Source: Streptomyces liliifuscus (GTDB lineage Bacteria > Actinomycetota > Actinomycetes > Streptomycetales > Streptomycetaceae). Taken from it: DNA of 64,000 nucleotides. The stretch's first letter is position 1. Every line of letters starts with the position of its first letter. This document shows, piece after piece, positions 8,276 to 16,364 of this stretch. The position numbers and the translations under genes were made by a program. Below the pieces are notes generated by a model that worked only from the letters and a program-made list of their open reading frames with translations, searched no databases and was not told the origin of the DNA. The stretch is from NCBI RefSeq assembly GCF_016598615.1, contig NZ_CP066831.1, positions 7,812,001 through 7,876,000 on the forward strand. The letters run 5' to 3'.

Positions 8276-9460
8276 CTACGGCAGCGCCAGCATCCGCTCA
8301 AGCGCCAGCTTCGCGAACTGCTCGGTCTCCCGGTCCACCTCGATGCGGTTGACGAGATTGCCCTCGGCCAGGGACTCCAGGGTCCAGACCAGGTGGGGCA
8401 GGTCGATGCGGTTCATGGTCGAGCAGAAGCAGACCGTCTTGTCGAGGAAGACGACCTCCTTGTCCTCGCTCGCGAAACGGTTCGCCAGCCGCCGTACGAG
8501 GTTCAGCTCCGTGCCGATCGCCCACTTGGAACCGGCCGGAGCCGCCTCCAGGGCCTTGATGATGTACTCCGTGGAGCCGACGTAGTCCGCGGCCTCCACG
8601 ACCTCGTGCTTGCACTCGGGGTGCACCAGCACGTTCACACCGGGGATCCGGGCCCGCACGTCGTTGACCGAGTCGACGGAGAAACGGCCGTGCACCGAGC
8701 AGTGGCCCCGCCACAGGATCATCTTGGCGTCACGGAGCTGCTCGGCCGTGAGCCCGCCGTTCGGCTTGTGCGGGTTGTAGAGGACGCAGTCCTCCAGGGA
8801 CATGCCCATGTCGCGGACGGCGGTGTTGCGACCCAGGTGCTGGTCGGGCAGGAACAGCACCTTCTCGCCCTGTTCGAAGGCCCACTCCAGGGCCCGCTCG
8901 GCGTTCGACGAGGTGCAGATCGTGCCGCCGTGCTTGCCGGTGAACGCCTTGATGTCCGCGGAGGAGTTCATGTACGAGACGGGCACGACCTGCTCGGCTA
9001 TCCCGGCGTCGGTCAGCACGTCCCAGCACTCGGCGACCTGCTCGGCGGTGGCCATGTCGGCCATCGAGCAGCCGGCGGCCAGGTCGGGCAGGACGACCTT
9101 CTGGTCGTCGGAGGTCAGGATGTCCGCCGACTCGGCCATGAAGTGCACACCGCAGAACACGATGTACTCGGCCTCGGGGCGCGCGGCGGCGTCCTTGGCC
9201 AGCTTGAAGGAGTCACCCGTGACATCCGCGAACTGGATGACCTCGTCGCGCTGATAGTGGTGGCCGAGGACGAAGACCTTGCTCCCGAGCTTCTCCTTGG
9301 CCGCGCGGGCGCGCTCGACCAGGTCCGGGTCGGACGGCGAGGGCAGGTCACCGGGACATTCGACGCCGCGCTCGCTCCTGGGGTCGGCCTCACGGCCGAG
9401 GAGCAGCAGGGCGAGGGGCGTCGGCTGTACGTCGAGCTCCTGGGTCTGGGCGGTGGTCAC
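8276..9460 (-). CDS. nadA: Quinolinate synthase A
   Basis: Condenses iminoaspartate with dihydroxyacetone phosphate to give quinolinate, the first committed intermediate of de novo NAD synthesis; needs an oxygen-sensitive [4Fe-4S] cluster. 394 aa from GTG 9460 (VTTAQTQELD), preceded by AAGGG. Seen: VLGHHYQRDEVIQFADVTGDS substrate region, VFCGVHFMAES (first cluster Cys ~103), AAGCSMADMA, HPECKHEV (second Cys) and TVCFCSTM (third). Neither nadB nor nadC is in this window. Divergent from the Fe-S carrier gene at 9810, a sensible pairing. Ends toward the RND gene across the family A hairpins. Confidence 0.93.
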   Translation of the reverse strand: MTTAQTQELDVQPTPLALLLLGREADPRSERGVECPGDLPSPSDPDLVERARAAKEKLGSKVFVLGHHYQRDEVIQFADVTGDSFKLAKDAAARPEAEYIVFCGVHFMAESADILTSDDQKVVLPDLAAGCSMADMATAEQVAECWDVLTDAGIAEQVVPVSYMNSSADIKAFTGKHGGTICTSSNAERALEWAFEQGEKVLFLPDQHLGRNTAVRDMGMSLEDCVLYNPHKPNGGLTAEQLRDAKMILWRGHCSVHGRFSVDSVNDVRARIPGVNVLVHPECKHEVVEAADYVGSTEYIIKALEAAPAGSKWAIGTELNLVRRLANRFASEDKEVVFLDKTVCFCSTMNRIDLPHLVWTLESLAEGNLVNRIEVDRETEQFAKLALERMLALP

Positions 9461-9551
9461 GACACGCACCCTTTCTGTTCTGCGGCCCGCTTGGATCGAC
9501 CGGCTGGAACGATCAAGCAGAACAAGCCTTTTCGTCGAAATGACGTTATCT

Positions 9552-9557
9552 ATCATA
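9552..9557 (-). promoter_or_regulatory. Candidate -10 (TATGAT) upstream of nadA
   Basis: On the minus strand TATGAT lies about 90 nt before the nadA GTG. Further upstream the interval holds CATGTCAC and CATGTGAC motifs (9567-9602), including GTCACTTTGAC (9570-9580), that could serve a regulator; no known NAD repressor site was recognised. Confidence 0.35.
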
Positions 9558-9663
9558 ACCGCTTCATGTCACTTTGACGATGCCCATAGCGTCCATGTGA
9601 CGTGAATCCCGTGGGGTGGTAGGTGGGGTGGTCACGGCGTGATCGGTGAGGTCGGCGCGGTGG

Positions 9664-9672
9664 TTGTCCACA
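9664..9672 (+). promoter_or_regulatory. Single perfect Streptomyces-type DnaA box (TTGTCCACA)
   Basis: TTGTCCACA equals the GC-rich DnaA-box consensus known for Streptomyces. It sits inside a short palindrome (gtgg-ttg-tccac) in the nadA/Fe-S carrier divergent interval, 137 nt before the carrier start. One box alone is not an origin; it could be chance or a DnaA-responsive site. Confidence 0.35.
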
Positions 9673-9809
9673 GGCTGTTTTCCGCTTCCAGGCGGGTGTG
9701 CGAGCATGAAGAGAGAAGGCAAGACACACGCTCGGCCCGGAATGAATCCGCGGCCCCGCCGGTTGCAACCGTCGGCAAGCAGTCTCCGTACAACCCGGGA
9801 GAGAAGCAG

Positions 9810-10166
9810 ATGTCCGTATCGGACGAGACCACCACCGTGAGCGACGGCATCCTCCTGTCGGACGCCGCCGCGGCCAAGGTCAAGGGCCTGCTGGAGCAGG
9901 AAGGCCGCGACGACCTGGCGCTGCGTGTCGCCGTTCAGCCCGGCGGCTGCTCCGGCCTGCGGTACCAGCTCTTCTTCGACGAGCGCTCCCTCGACGGCGA
10001 TGTCGTCAAGGAGTTCGGCAGCGTGAAGGTCGTCACCGACCGCATGAGCGCTCCGTACCTGGGCGGCGCCTCCATCGACTTCGTGGACACCATCGAGAAG
10101 CAGGGCTTCACGATCGACAACCCGAACGCGACGGGTTCCTGCGCCTGCGGCGACTCGTTCAGCTGA
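9810..10166 (+). CDS. erpA: HesB/IscA/ErpA-type iron-sulfur cluster insertion protein
   Basis: A-type Fe-S carrier, 118 aa, which receives clusters from the assembly scaffold and hands them to target enzymes. Seen: the three signature cysteines, one in GGCSGLRYQ (~48) and two in GSCACGDSF near the C-terminus; the fold is the compact HesB type, preceded by an ~12-residue acidic N-terminus. ATG 9810 follows GGGAGAGAA at good spacing. Likely clients in this window are NadA ([4Fe-4S]) and the Rieske subunit, but that is inference. M. tuberculosis has its A-type carrier (Rv2204c) in the same neighbourhood. Ends at a strong bidirectional terminator. Confidence 0.88.
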   Translation: MSVSDETTTVSDGILLSDAAAAKVKGLLEQEGRDDLALRVAVQPGGCSGLRYQLFFDERSLDGDVVKEFGSVKVVTDRMSAPYLGGASIDFVDTIEKQGFTIDNPNATGSCACGDSFS

Positions 10167-10220
10167 GCCCGCTGCTTGCGTTTGACGGATGACGGCCGGG
10201 TCCGTCGTCCCGAACGACAC

Positions 10221-10259
10221 CGAAAGGCGGCGCCCCCTCCAACAGGGCGCCGCCTTTCG
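10221..10259. terminator. Bidirectional intrinsic terminator between erpA and the next convergent gene
   Basis: Perfect 15-bp stem (cgaaaggcggcgccc / gggcgccgcctttcg) with a 9-nt loop; AAA and TTT flank the GC core in both directions. Confidence 0.8.
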
Positions 10260-10288
10260 CGTACCGGTGGCCGGGTGTCCCCGGCTGC

Positions 10289-11854
10289 CTACCTCGGCCC
10301 GGTCGGGTTCGGCAGGTCCTTCTCCAGCGGTACGGCCTTGCCGCCCGTGTCGACGACCTTCCGTTCCCCGAGCGATTCCTTGAGCTCGACCTTCTCGTGG
10401 AAGGTCTTGGCGATCAGGATGCAGACCTGGTCCGTCTCCAGCGTCTCGGTCACCCGCACCGTCACCCTGCCGCCGGACTCCTGCGCCGAGGCCTTGTAGT
10501 CACTGCACACCCCGCCCGTGAAGCGCACGGTCAGTTCCCTGCCGTCCGCGCTGTAGCCCTCGACACGGACATTCCGGGTCTCGGTCTTCGGCGCCTTCGT
10601 CGTCCCGCCGCCCGGCTCGCTCGTCCGTGGGCTCGGAGCCACCGTCGGGTCGTCGCTCGGGGTGCCGCCCGGAGGCTCCGGAGAGGTCAGATACCGCGGG
10701 TCGACCGCGGGATGCGTGATCGTGAAGCCGGCGCCCGCCCCCGAGGGCCGTACCTCGAAGAGCCAGGACGGCACCAGCGCCTGCCGCCCGTCCACGAAGT
10801 GCGTGGCCAGACCGAACACGGCGTCCTCGACGACGACCGTCTCGGGCTTCGGCGCCACCGTCGACGTCTCGCAGGGCTTCTCGTCCTTGTCCTTCAGCGG
10901 TACGGGACTCGCGCATCCGCCGATCCCCACGCGCCCGCCGCCCGTCCCGGACCCGTTCAGCAGGTCGAGCGTCTTCCGAGCACTGATGACGGGGTACGTG
11001 TCGCTCTTGACCGGGGTCTTCAACTGGCCGCTGCCGCCCACGACCTGGCCGTCCGGGCCGATCTGGAGACCGGTCGACCAGCCGTACGTCGGCAGCCCGC
11101 CCACCTCCGGGTCCGCGTTCACCACGCGTACGGCGTCCATGAGCTGGCTCGCGTCGAGCTTGGCGTCGTCCTGGCCGACCGCCTTGAGAACGGGCGCGGC
11201 GGCCTTCTTCGCGGCGTCCACGCTCACCGGTTCGGTCCCGGCACCCTCGGCGTCGGTCTCGGTGCCCTTGGCCGTCCCGCTCGCGCACACCGTGGTGCTC
11301 TTGCAGTTGTCGGTGCCGGGCACGAAGCGGTTGAACGTCCAGGTGCCGGGTGCCTTCTTGTTCACCCGCAGACCCGGACCGGAACCGTCCTTCGTGGCGC
11401 CGACCAGCCAGGCGTCGCCCTCCGCCTTCGGTGTGCCCTCCACACCCAGCGCCTTGGCCAGCTTCGCCACCTCGGCCGCGGTGACCTCGCCCTTCGCACG
11501 GTGGACGGCCGCGGAGGAGGGGCCGTCGGGGAGTTCGCCCTCGGCGCGGTAGGTCGCGCCGTTCGGGTCGGGCTCGCCGGGCGCGATGCCGTTCGTGCCG
11601 TCCGTGCCCTTCGCGCCGCCCTCGGTGTAGCCGTCCAGGGCGAGCGGCGGCGGATTGCCGTCGTCCCTCGGCGTACCGGAGCTGTCCTTGCTTCCACCGC
11701 CGCCGGACGCGGTCGTGGCGAAGTACGCCCCGCCGCCCCCGGCGAGCAGCACGGCGGCCGCGACCGAGGCGACGACCACCGGCGAATGCCGCCTGCGCGG
11801 CTTTTCCTCGTCGGCGGCCTCGGCCGCGTCGTTGTCGGGTCGCTCGCTGTCCAC
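10289..11854 (-). CDS. Membrane-anchored extracytoplasmic protein of unknown function
   Basis: About 521 aa from GTG 11854, chosen because AGAAGGAGC sits 7 nt upstream; an ATG 11 codons earlier (11887) is the alternative. Seen: acidic cytoplasmic N-terminus, one TM (~25-47, VVVASVAAAVLLAGGGGAYF), then a Gly/Ser/Thr-rich extracytoplasmic region with six cysteines (DNCKSTTVC, GGCASP, KPCET, GGVCSDY, QVCILI) that could form three disulfides, and a proline-rich linker (~405-440) before a small C-terminal beta-rich domain. No known domain recognised. Convergent with erpA across a strong terminator; it precedes no obvious operon partner. Confidence 0.75.
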   Translation of the reverse strand: MDSERPDNDAAEAADEEKPRRRHSPVVVASVAAAVLLAGGGGAYFATTASGGGGSKDSSGTPRDDGNPPPLALDGYTEGGAKGTDGTNGIAPGEPDPNGATYRAEGELPDGPSSAAVHRAKGEVTAAEVAKLAKALGVEGTPKAEGDAWLVGATKDGSGPGLRVNKKAPGTWTFNRFVPGTDNCKSTTVCASGTAKGTETDAEGAGTEPVSVDAAKKAAAPVLKAVGQDDAKLDASQLMDAVRVVNADPEVGGLPTYGWSTGLQIGPDGQVVGGSGQLKTPVKSDTYPVISARKTLDLLNGSGTGGGRVGIGGCASPVPLKDKDEKPCETSTVAPKPETVVVEDAVFGLATHFVDGRQALVPSWLFEVRPSGAGAGFTITHPAVDPRYLTSPEPPGGTPSDDPTVAPSPRTSEPGGGTTKAPKTETRNVRVEGYSADGRELTVRFTGGVCSDYKASAQESGGRVTVRVTETLETDQVCILIAKTFHEKVELKESLGERKVVDTGGKAVPLEKDLPNPTGPR

Positions 11855-11992
11855 CGCATCGCTCCTTCTGCCGCGCCGCTGTCCCATGAGACCCGCCCCT
11901 GACCGGGTCAGGACACAGCAGGGTCGTATCCTGCCTCCCCTTTACGGGGGACAGCGATGGGACGCGACGGGGGAGCGCGCGGTTCCCTAATT

Positions 11993-12092
11993 GGCGCCGC
12001 TCACTTTTCAGGGGTGCGGCGCCTTACTTCGTCTTCGGGGCGGGCGGTGCCCCACGTCTTTTAGGGGCGCGGGGAACTGCGCGACCAGCCAC
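11993..12092. repeat. Hairpin plus family A repeat copy
   Basis: A 8-bp hairpin ggcgccgc/gcggcgcc (11993-12023) is followed by a family A arm (aggggcgcggggaactgc plus gcgaccagccac, 12063-12092). Both lie downstream of the small minus-strand gene at 12134 and could end its transcript. The rest of 11855-12133 holds no gene. Confidence 0.65.
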
Positions 12093-12133
12093 AGTCGGCC
12101 CGCAGCTTCCATCCGGCCCTCTCCGCGGAGCGA

Positions 12134-12343
12134 CTAGTCGCCGTAGTCCGACATCGCGTCCAGCATCCGGGCGGAAGCCGACGGCACCGTCACGCCGTGG
12201 ATGAGTGACGGGGACACCGGCAGCGCGGTGATCCTGGCGGGAGCCGACCAGTGCGGGACCATACGGGCGCAGTCGCCCCGCAGCTCGGCCAGACCGCCTT
12301 CGGGATCGAGCGGAGCGTCGCCATGGATCTTGAGGTTCGTCAT
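12134..12343 (-). CDS. Small hypothetical protein
   Basis: Predicted 69-aa protein without recognised domain. It has mixed hydrophobic and acidic character (PEGGLAELRGDCARMVPHW) and one cysteine. Support for reality: G/C third positions, position between a divergent kinase gene and a terminator hairpin, and a plausible leaderless start (TACGGT six bases before ATG 12343). Against: short, no Shine-Dalgarno, no recognised homologue. Treat as a probable but unproven gene. Confidence 0.5.
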   Translation of the reverse strand: MTNLKIHGDAPLDPEGGLAELRGDCARMVPHWSAPARITALPVSPSLIHGVTVPSASARMLDAMSDYGD

Positions 12344-12476
12344 AGCGGAACCGTAAGCACCGCCTGCCCTACGAAAAAAGCCCTACTATTGGGTAGTTTT
12401 GCCTGCTTCGAAGCCGCGGCCCGAACCCGATAGCGTTAGATGTCAATCTCCCTCCTCGCAGGAGCGTGTCCTAGCC

Positions 12477-13451
12477 GTGCGTATCGCAGTCTCGGGCTCC
12501 ATCGCCACTGACCACCTCATGACCTTCCCCGGCCGCTTCGCCGACCAGCTGGTCGCGGATCAGCTGCACACGGTCTCCCTCTCCTTCCTGGTCGACAATC
12601 TCGACGTACGCCGGGGCGGCGTGGGTGCGAACATCGCCTTCGGCATGGGCCAGCTCGGCACCTCGCCGATCCTGGTCGGGGCGGCGGGCTCCGACTTCGA
12701 CGAGTACCGCGCCTGGCTGGACCGGCACGGCGTCGACACCGCGTCCGTACGGATCTCCGAGGTGCTGCACACCGCGCGCTTCGTCTGCACCACGGACGCC
12801 GACCACAACCAGATCGGCTCCTTCTACACCGGCGCCATGAGCGAGGCCCGCCTCATCGAGCTCAAGGCGGTCGCCGACCGTGTGGGCGGACTCGACCTGG
12901 TCCTGATCGGCGCGGACGACCCCGAGGGCATGCTCCGGCACACCGAGGAGTGCCGGACCCGTTCGATCCCCTTCGCCGCCGACTTCTCCCAGCAGATCGC
13001 GCGCATGAACGGCGACGAGATCCGGCTGCTGCTCGACGGTGCGACGTACCTCTTCTCGAACGAGTACGAGAAGGGGCTCATCGAGTCCAAGACCGGCTGG
13101 AGCGACGCGGAGATCCTTTCGAGGGTCGGCCACCGGGTGACCACCCTCGGCGCGCGCGGTGTGCGGATCGAGGGGGTCGGGGCGGACACGATCGAGGTCG
13201 GTGTGCCCGAGGAGACGGCGAAGGTCGACCCGACCGGGGTCGGGGACGCCTTCCGGGCCGGGTTCCTGTCGGGGCTGGCCTGGGGCGTCTCGCACGAGCG
13301 GGCCGCGCAGGTGGGCTGCATGCTCGCGACGCTCGTCATCGAGACCAAGGGGACGCAGGAGTACCAGTTGAAGCGGTCGCACTTCCTGGACCGGTTCACG
13401 AAGGCGTACGGGCATGACGCGGCGGCGGAGGTTCAAGGGCACCTGGCTTAG
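12477..13451 (+). CDS. adoK: PfkB-family kinase, probable adenosine kinase
   Basis: Ribokinase/PfkB-family sugar or nucleoside kinase, 324 aa. Seen: N-terminal GSIATDHLMTFPG, the ligand-shaping RRGGVGANIAFGMGQLG, and signature 2 DPTGVGDAFRAGF (~246-258) with the catalytic Asp in GVGD. GTG 12477 (MRIAVSGS) follows GGAG by 12 nt. The gene next to ctaC in M. tuberculosis (Rv2202c) is an adenosine kinase of this family, so ATP:adenosine phosphotransfer (purine or SAH-cycle salvage) is the best guess, but sequence alone does not prove the substrate. Divergent from the 69-aa gene; convergent with the NifS-TusA fusion. Confidence 0.8.
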   Translation: MRIAVSGSIATDHLMTFPGRFADQLVADQLHTVSLSFLVDNLDVRRGGVGANIAFGMGQLGTSPILVGAAGSDFDEYRAWLDRHGVDTASVRISEVLHTARFVCTTDADHNQIGSFYTGAMSEARLIELKAVADRVGGLDLVLIGADDPEGMLRHTEECRTRSIPFAADFSQQIARMNGDEIRLLLDGATYLFSNEYEKGLIESKTGWSDAEILSRVGHRVTTLGARGVRIEGVGADTIEVGVPEETAKVDPTGVGDAFRAGFLSGLAWGVSHERAAQVGCMLATLVIETKGTQEYQLKRSHFLDRFTKAYGHDAAAEVQGHLA

Positions 13452-13502
13452 TGCCGGTGCCCTTTTCGTGGGGCGCGTCCGTTTGTTCGTGGGTGCGGGT
13501 GC

Positions 13503-13540
13503 GTGGGGGCTGGTCGCGCAGTTCCCCGCGCCCCTGAAAG
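13503..13540. repeat. Family A repeat, single left arm
   Basis: Carries the full 33-nt arm (13503-13535; core cgcagttccccgcgcccc) without a nearby inverted partner, between convergent adoK and cysteine desulfurase genes. Confidence 0.75.
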
Positions 13541-13592
13541 ACGCCGGTGCGCGGGAGCCGCAAATGGATACGGCCCCGCGCACCTGAGGCGA

Positions 13593-14978
13593 CTACGGCG
13601 CTTTCCGGCGGACCATGTATGCCGTTCCGCCCTCTGTCGGTTCTTCTCCTACGTACTCCTGGTTTCGCATTTCGCACCAGGCCGGGATGTCCAGGCGGGC
13701 CGCCTCGTCGTCGGAGAGGACGCGGACCGTGCCGCCGACGGGGACGTCGGTGATCACCTTGGCGAGTTCGATCACCGGGATCGGGCAGCGCTTGCCGAGG
13801 GCGTTCACGACGAGGGAGTCGTCCTGGACGGTCACGACGGGGGCGCTCGCCGGGGCGCCCAGCTTCTCGCGGACCGCCGCGACCGTGCGGGGCAGGACGT
13901 CCAGGAAGCGGTCCACGTCCTGTGCCGGGGTGCCGAGGGGGAGGGACACCCGGACGTTGCCCTCGCTCAGTACGCCCATCGCTTTGAGGACATGGCTCGG
14001 CGTGAGCGTGCTGCTCGTGCAGGACGACCCGGACGAGACCGAGAAACCCTCGCGGTCCAGCTCGTGCAGCAGAGTCTCTCCGTCGACATAGAGACAGGAG
14101 AAGGTGAGGAGATGGGGGAGCCGGCGCACCGGGTCGCCCACCACCTCCACATCCGGGACCAGTTCCGGCACCCGCGCACGGATCCGGTCCGTCAGCTCCC
14201 GCAGCCGGGCCGACTCGGTGGCCGCCTCCGCGCGTACGGCCCGCAGTGAGGCCGCGGCGGCGACGATTCCGGGAATGTTCTCGAAGCCGGGGGCGCGCCC
14301 CGACTCCCGTTCGTCGGCCGGGCCTTGAGGGGCGTAACGCACCCCCTTGCGCACGACCAGCAGCCCGACGCCCGAGGGGCCGCCCCACTTGTGGGCGCTG
14401 CCCGTCAGCAACGACCAGCCGCCCTCGACCTGCCCCCAGGCCAGCGACTGCGCCGCGTCCACCAGAAGGGGGACGCCCGCCGCGCGGCACGCCTCGGCGA
14501 CGGCGGCCACCGGCTGCTCCGTACCCACCTCGTGGTTGGCGGACTGGAGACAGGCGAGCGCGGTGTCGGGGCGCAGGGCCTCGGCGTACGCGTCGGGGGA
14601 GACCATGCCCGTGCGCAGAACGGGCACTTCGGACACTGTGCCGCCCTGGTTCCGGTGCATCTCGGCCGAATGGAGCACCGAAGAATGTTCGACCGCGGAC
14701 ACGATCAGGTGGCGTCCGACGCGGTGGCGTCCCGCGAGCGTGCCGGCGATCGCGGTGTGGACCGCCCGTGTGCCGGAGGTGGTGAACACCAGCTCGTCCG
14801 GGCGGCAGCCGATCGCCTCCGCGGCGGCCTCGCGGGCGGCGTCCAGGAGGAGCCGTGCTCGCCGTCCCTCCCGGTAGAGACGGGCGGGGTCGGCCCAGCC
14901 CTCGTCCAGGGAGGCCTGCAGGGCCTGGCGGGCCACGGGGTGGAGGGGGGCGGAGGATGCGGCGTCGAAGTAGGACAC
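13593..14978 (-). CDS. Cysteine desulfurase fused to a TusA-type sulfur carrier domain
   Basis: 461-aa two-domain protein. Residues 1-~375 are a class V PLP enzyme of the NifS/IscS type: FTTSGTRAVHTAI, VEHSSVLHS, VDAAQSLAWG, the PLP lysine in GSAHKWGGPSG, and the active Cys in SVSSGSSCTSS. Residues ~385-461 are a TusA/SirA domain with the CPxP motif (ALGKRCPIPVIELAK). Such a fusion can take sulfur from cysteine and keep it as a persulfide on its own carrier domain for thiocofactor or tRNA thiolation. GTG 14978. It sits divergent from ctaC and convergent with adoK. Domain calls are direct; the final acceptor is unknown. Confidence 0.88.
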   Translation of the reverse strand: MSYFDAASSAPLHPVARQALQASLDEGWADPARLYREGRRARLLLDAAREAAAEAIGCRPDELVFTTSGTRAVHTAIAGTLAGRHRVGRHLIVSAVEHSSVLHSAEMHRNQGGTVSEVPVLRTGMVSPDAYAEALRPDTALACLQSANHEVGTEQPVAAVAEACRAAGVPLLVDAAQSLAWGQVEGGWSLLTGSAHKWGGPSGVGLLVVRKGVRYAPQGPADERESGRAPGFENIPGIVAAAASLRAVRAEAATESARLRELTDRIRARVPELVPDVEVVGDPVRRLPHLLTFSCLYVDGETLLHELDREGFSVSSGSSCTSSTLTPSHVLKAMGVLSEGNVRVSLPLGTPAQDVDRFLDVLPRTVAAVREKLGAPASAPVVTVQDDSLVVNALGKRCPIPVIELAKVITDVPVGGTVRVLSDDEAARLDIPAWCEMRNQEYVGEEPTEGGTAYMVRRKAP

Positions 14979-15404
14979 GACCTCACGCTATGCGGTGTGG
15001 TGGGGGACGGGGGCGTCGGGCTTGTTCGGCGGGTGCGGGTGGGTGGGGGCTGGCCGCGCAGTTCCCCGCGCCCCTAAAGGATGAAAGCCAGGGGCGCAGC
15101 CCCGCTTTCAGGGGTGCGGGGAACTGCGCGACCAGTCACATGCGGCCCGCACCCGACGACAAACCGGATCCCCCGAGTCCAAGGGCGCCCCGCGACGGGC
15201 CGTCACATACGGCCCGGAGCCCCGCATTCCACCCCTTCGGGGTGAGCCGCGGCGCGTTGGGGACCCTCCCCGCGCGACCCCAAAAAGCGTCCAGTAGGGT
15301 TTGGTCCGCATAAACATCCAAACCCCTGCCCGACGCAGGGCGGCGACCGACCAGCGAGAAGGCCGCAGCCAACAGCGCGGGCGAGACTCTCGGGAAGGCG
15401 CTAC
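14979..15404. other. Long intergenic region: family A pair and ctaC promoter region
   Basis: Contains two family A arms in inverted orientation (15043-15075 and 15110-15139, each with a mismatch or two), separated by 34 nt, so a long but imperfect hairpin is possible. The ctaC-proximal part (15251-15404) holds no gene; it includes the perfect inverted repeat GGGTTTGG-N13-CCAAACCC at 15297-15325 and should hold the ctaCDF promoter. A GC hairpin cctgc/gcagg lies just after. Confidence 0.65.
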
Positions 15405-16364
15405 GTGAGTCCCTACGGCTCCGACCGCTCGCCGCGGCGCCCGATGCGGCGGAAGCTGCTGCAGGCACTGACTGCGGGCCTGGTCCTGGCGACCGCCACC
15501 GGTTGCACATACAAGGACTTCCCCCGCCTTGGTATGCCCACCCCGACCACGGAAGAGGCTCCGCGGATCCTCTCCCTGTGGCAGGGCTCGTGGGCTGCAG
15601 CGCTCGTCACGGGCGTGTTGGTCTGGGGCCTGATCCTGTGGAGTGCGTTCTTCCACCGGCGCAGCCGCACCAAGGTCGAAGTTCCTCCGCAGACCCGGTA
15701 CAACATGCCCATCGAGGCGCTGTACACGGTGGTCCCGCTCATCATCGTCTCGGTGCTCTTCTATTTCACGGCCCGCGACGAGACGAAGCTCCTCAGCCTC
15801 GACAAGAAGCCCGACGTGACGGTCAACGTCGTCGGCTTCCAGTGGAGCTGGGGCTTCAACTACATCGAGAACGTCGACGGCTCGACCGGGGACGCGAAGA
15901 CCGACAAGAACCTCGACGCGATTCCGAACAGGTTCAAGGAGCAGTTCCCGGAGAACGCCGGGGGCGTCTACGACGTCGGTACGCCCGGCACGGAGAACCC
16001 GCAGACGGGCAACCCCGGTCCGACCCTCTGGCTTCCGAAGGGCAAGACGGTCCGCTTCGTCCTCACTTCGCGTGACGTCATCCACTCCTTCTGGGTGGTG
16101 CCGTTCCTCATGAAGCAGGACGTCATCCCGGGCCACACCAACTCCTTCCAGGTGACCCCCAACAAGGAGGGCACCTTCCTGGGCAAGTGCGCCGAGCTCT
16201 GCGGCGTCGACCACTCCCGGATGCTCTTCAACGTGAAGGTCGTCTCTCCCGAGCGCTACGAGGCCCACCTCAAGGAGCTCGCCGAGAAGGGTCAGACCGG
16301 TTACGTCCCGGCCGGTATCGAGCAGACGGACCACGAGAAGAACCGGGAGACGAACAACCTGTGA
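15405..16364 (+). CDS. ctaC: Cytochrome c oxidase subunit II (aa3-type)
   Basis: Subunit II of the terminal oxidase; accepts electrons from the QcrC haem domain through the CuA centre. 319 aa, GTG start. Seen: lipobox LATATGC giving lipid-modified Cys34 after an RRKLL n-region, TM at ~61-83 and ~103-123, the aromatic stretch GFQWSWGFNY, and the CuA ligands HSFWVV (His) and CAELCGVDHSRM (Cys, Glu, Cys, His, Met). A ~35-residue insert (~155-190) lies in the cupredoxin domain, as usual in actinobacteria. The stop overlaps the ctaD start (GTGA), so translation is coupled. Confidence 0.96.
   Translation: MSPYGSDRSPRRPMRRKLLQALTAGLVLATATGCTYKDFPRLGMPTPTTEEAPRILSLWQGSWAAALVTGVLVWGLILWSAFFHRRSRTKVEVPPQTRYNMPIEALYTVVPLIIVSVLFYFTARDETKLLSLDKKPDVTVNVVGFQWSWGFNYIENVDGSTGDAKTDKNLDAIPNRFKEQFPENAGGVYDVGTPGTENPQTGNPGPTLWLPKGKTVRFVLTSRDVIHSFWVVPFLMKQDVIPGHTNSFQVTPNKEGTFLGKCAELCGVDHSRMLFNVKVVSPERYEAHLKELAEKGQTGYVPAGIEQTDHEKNRETNNL

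Noticed and set aside
9567..9602. NrtR/NadR/NiaR-type NAD repressor site at nadA
   Set aside because: There are CATGTCAC/CATGTGAC repeats but they do not fit a known consensus I can state, so no regulator is named.
16187..16360. N-terminal extension of CtaD upstream of GTG 16361
   Set aside because: The extension overlaps ctaC in another frame and is Arg-rich shadow sequence; the GTGA overlap gives the natural start.
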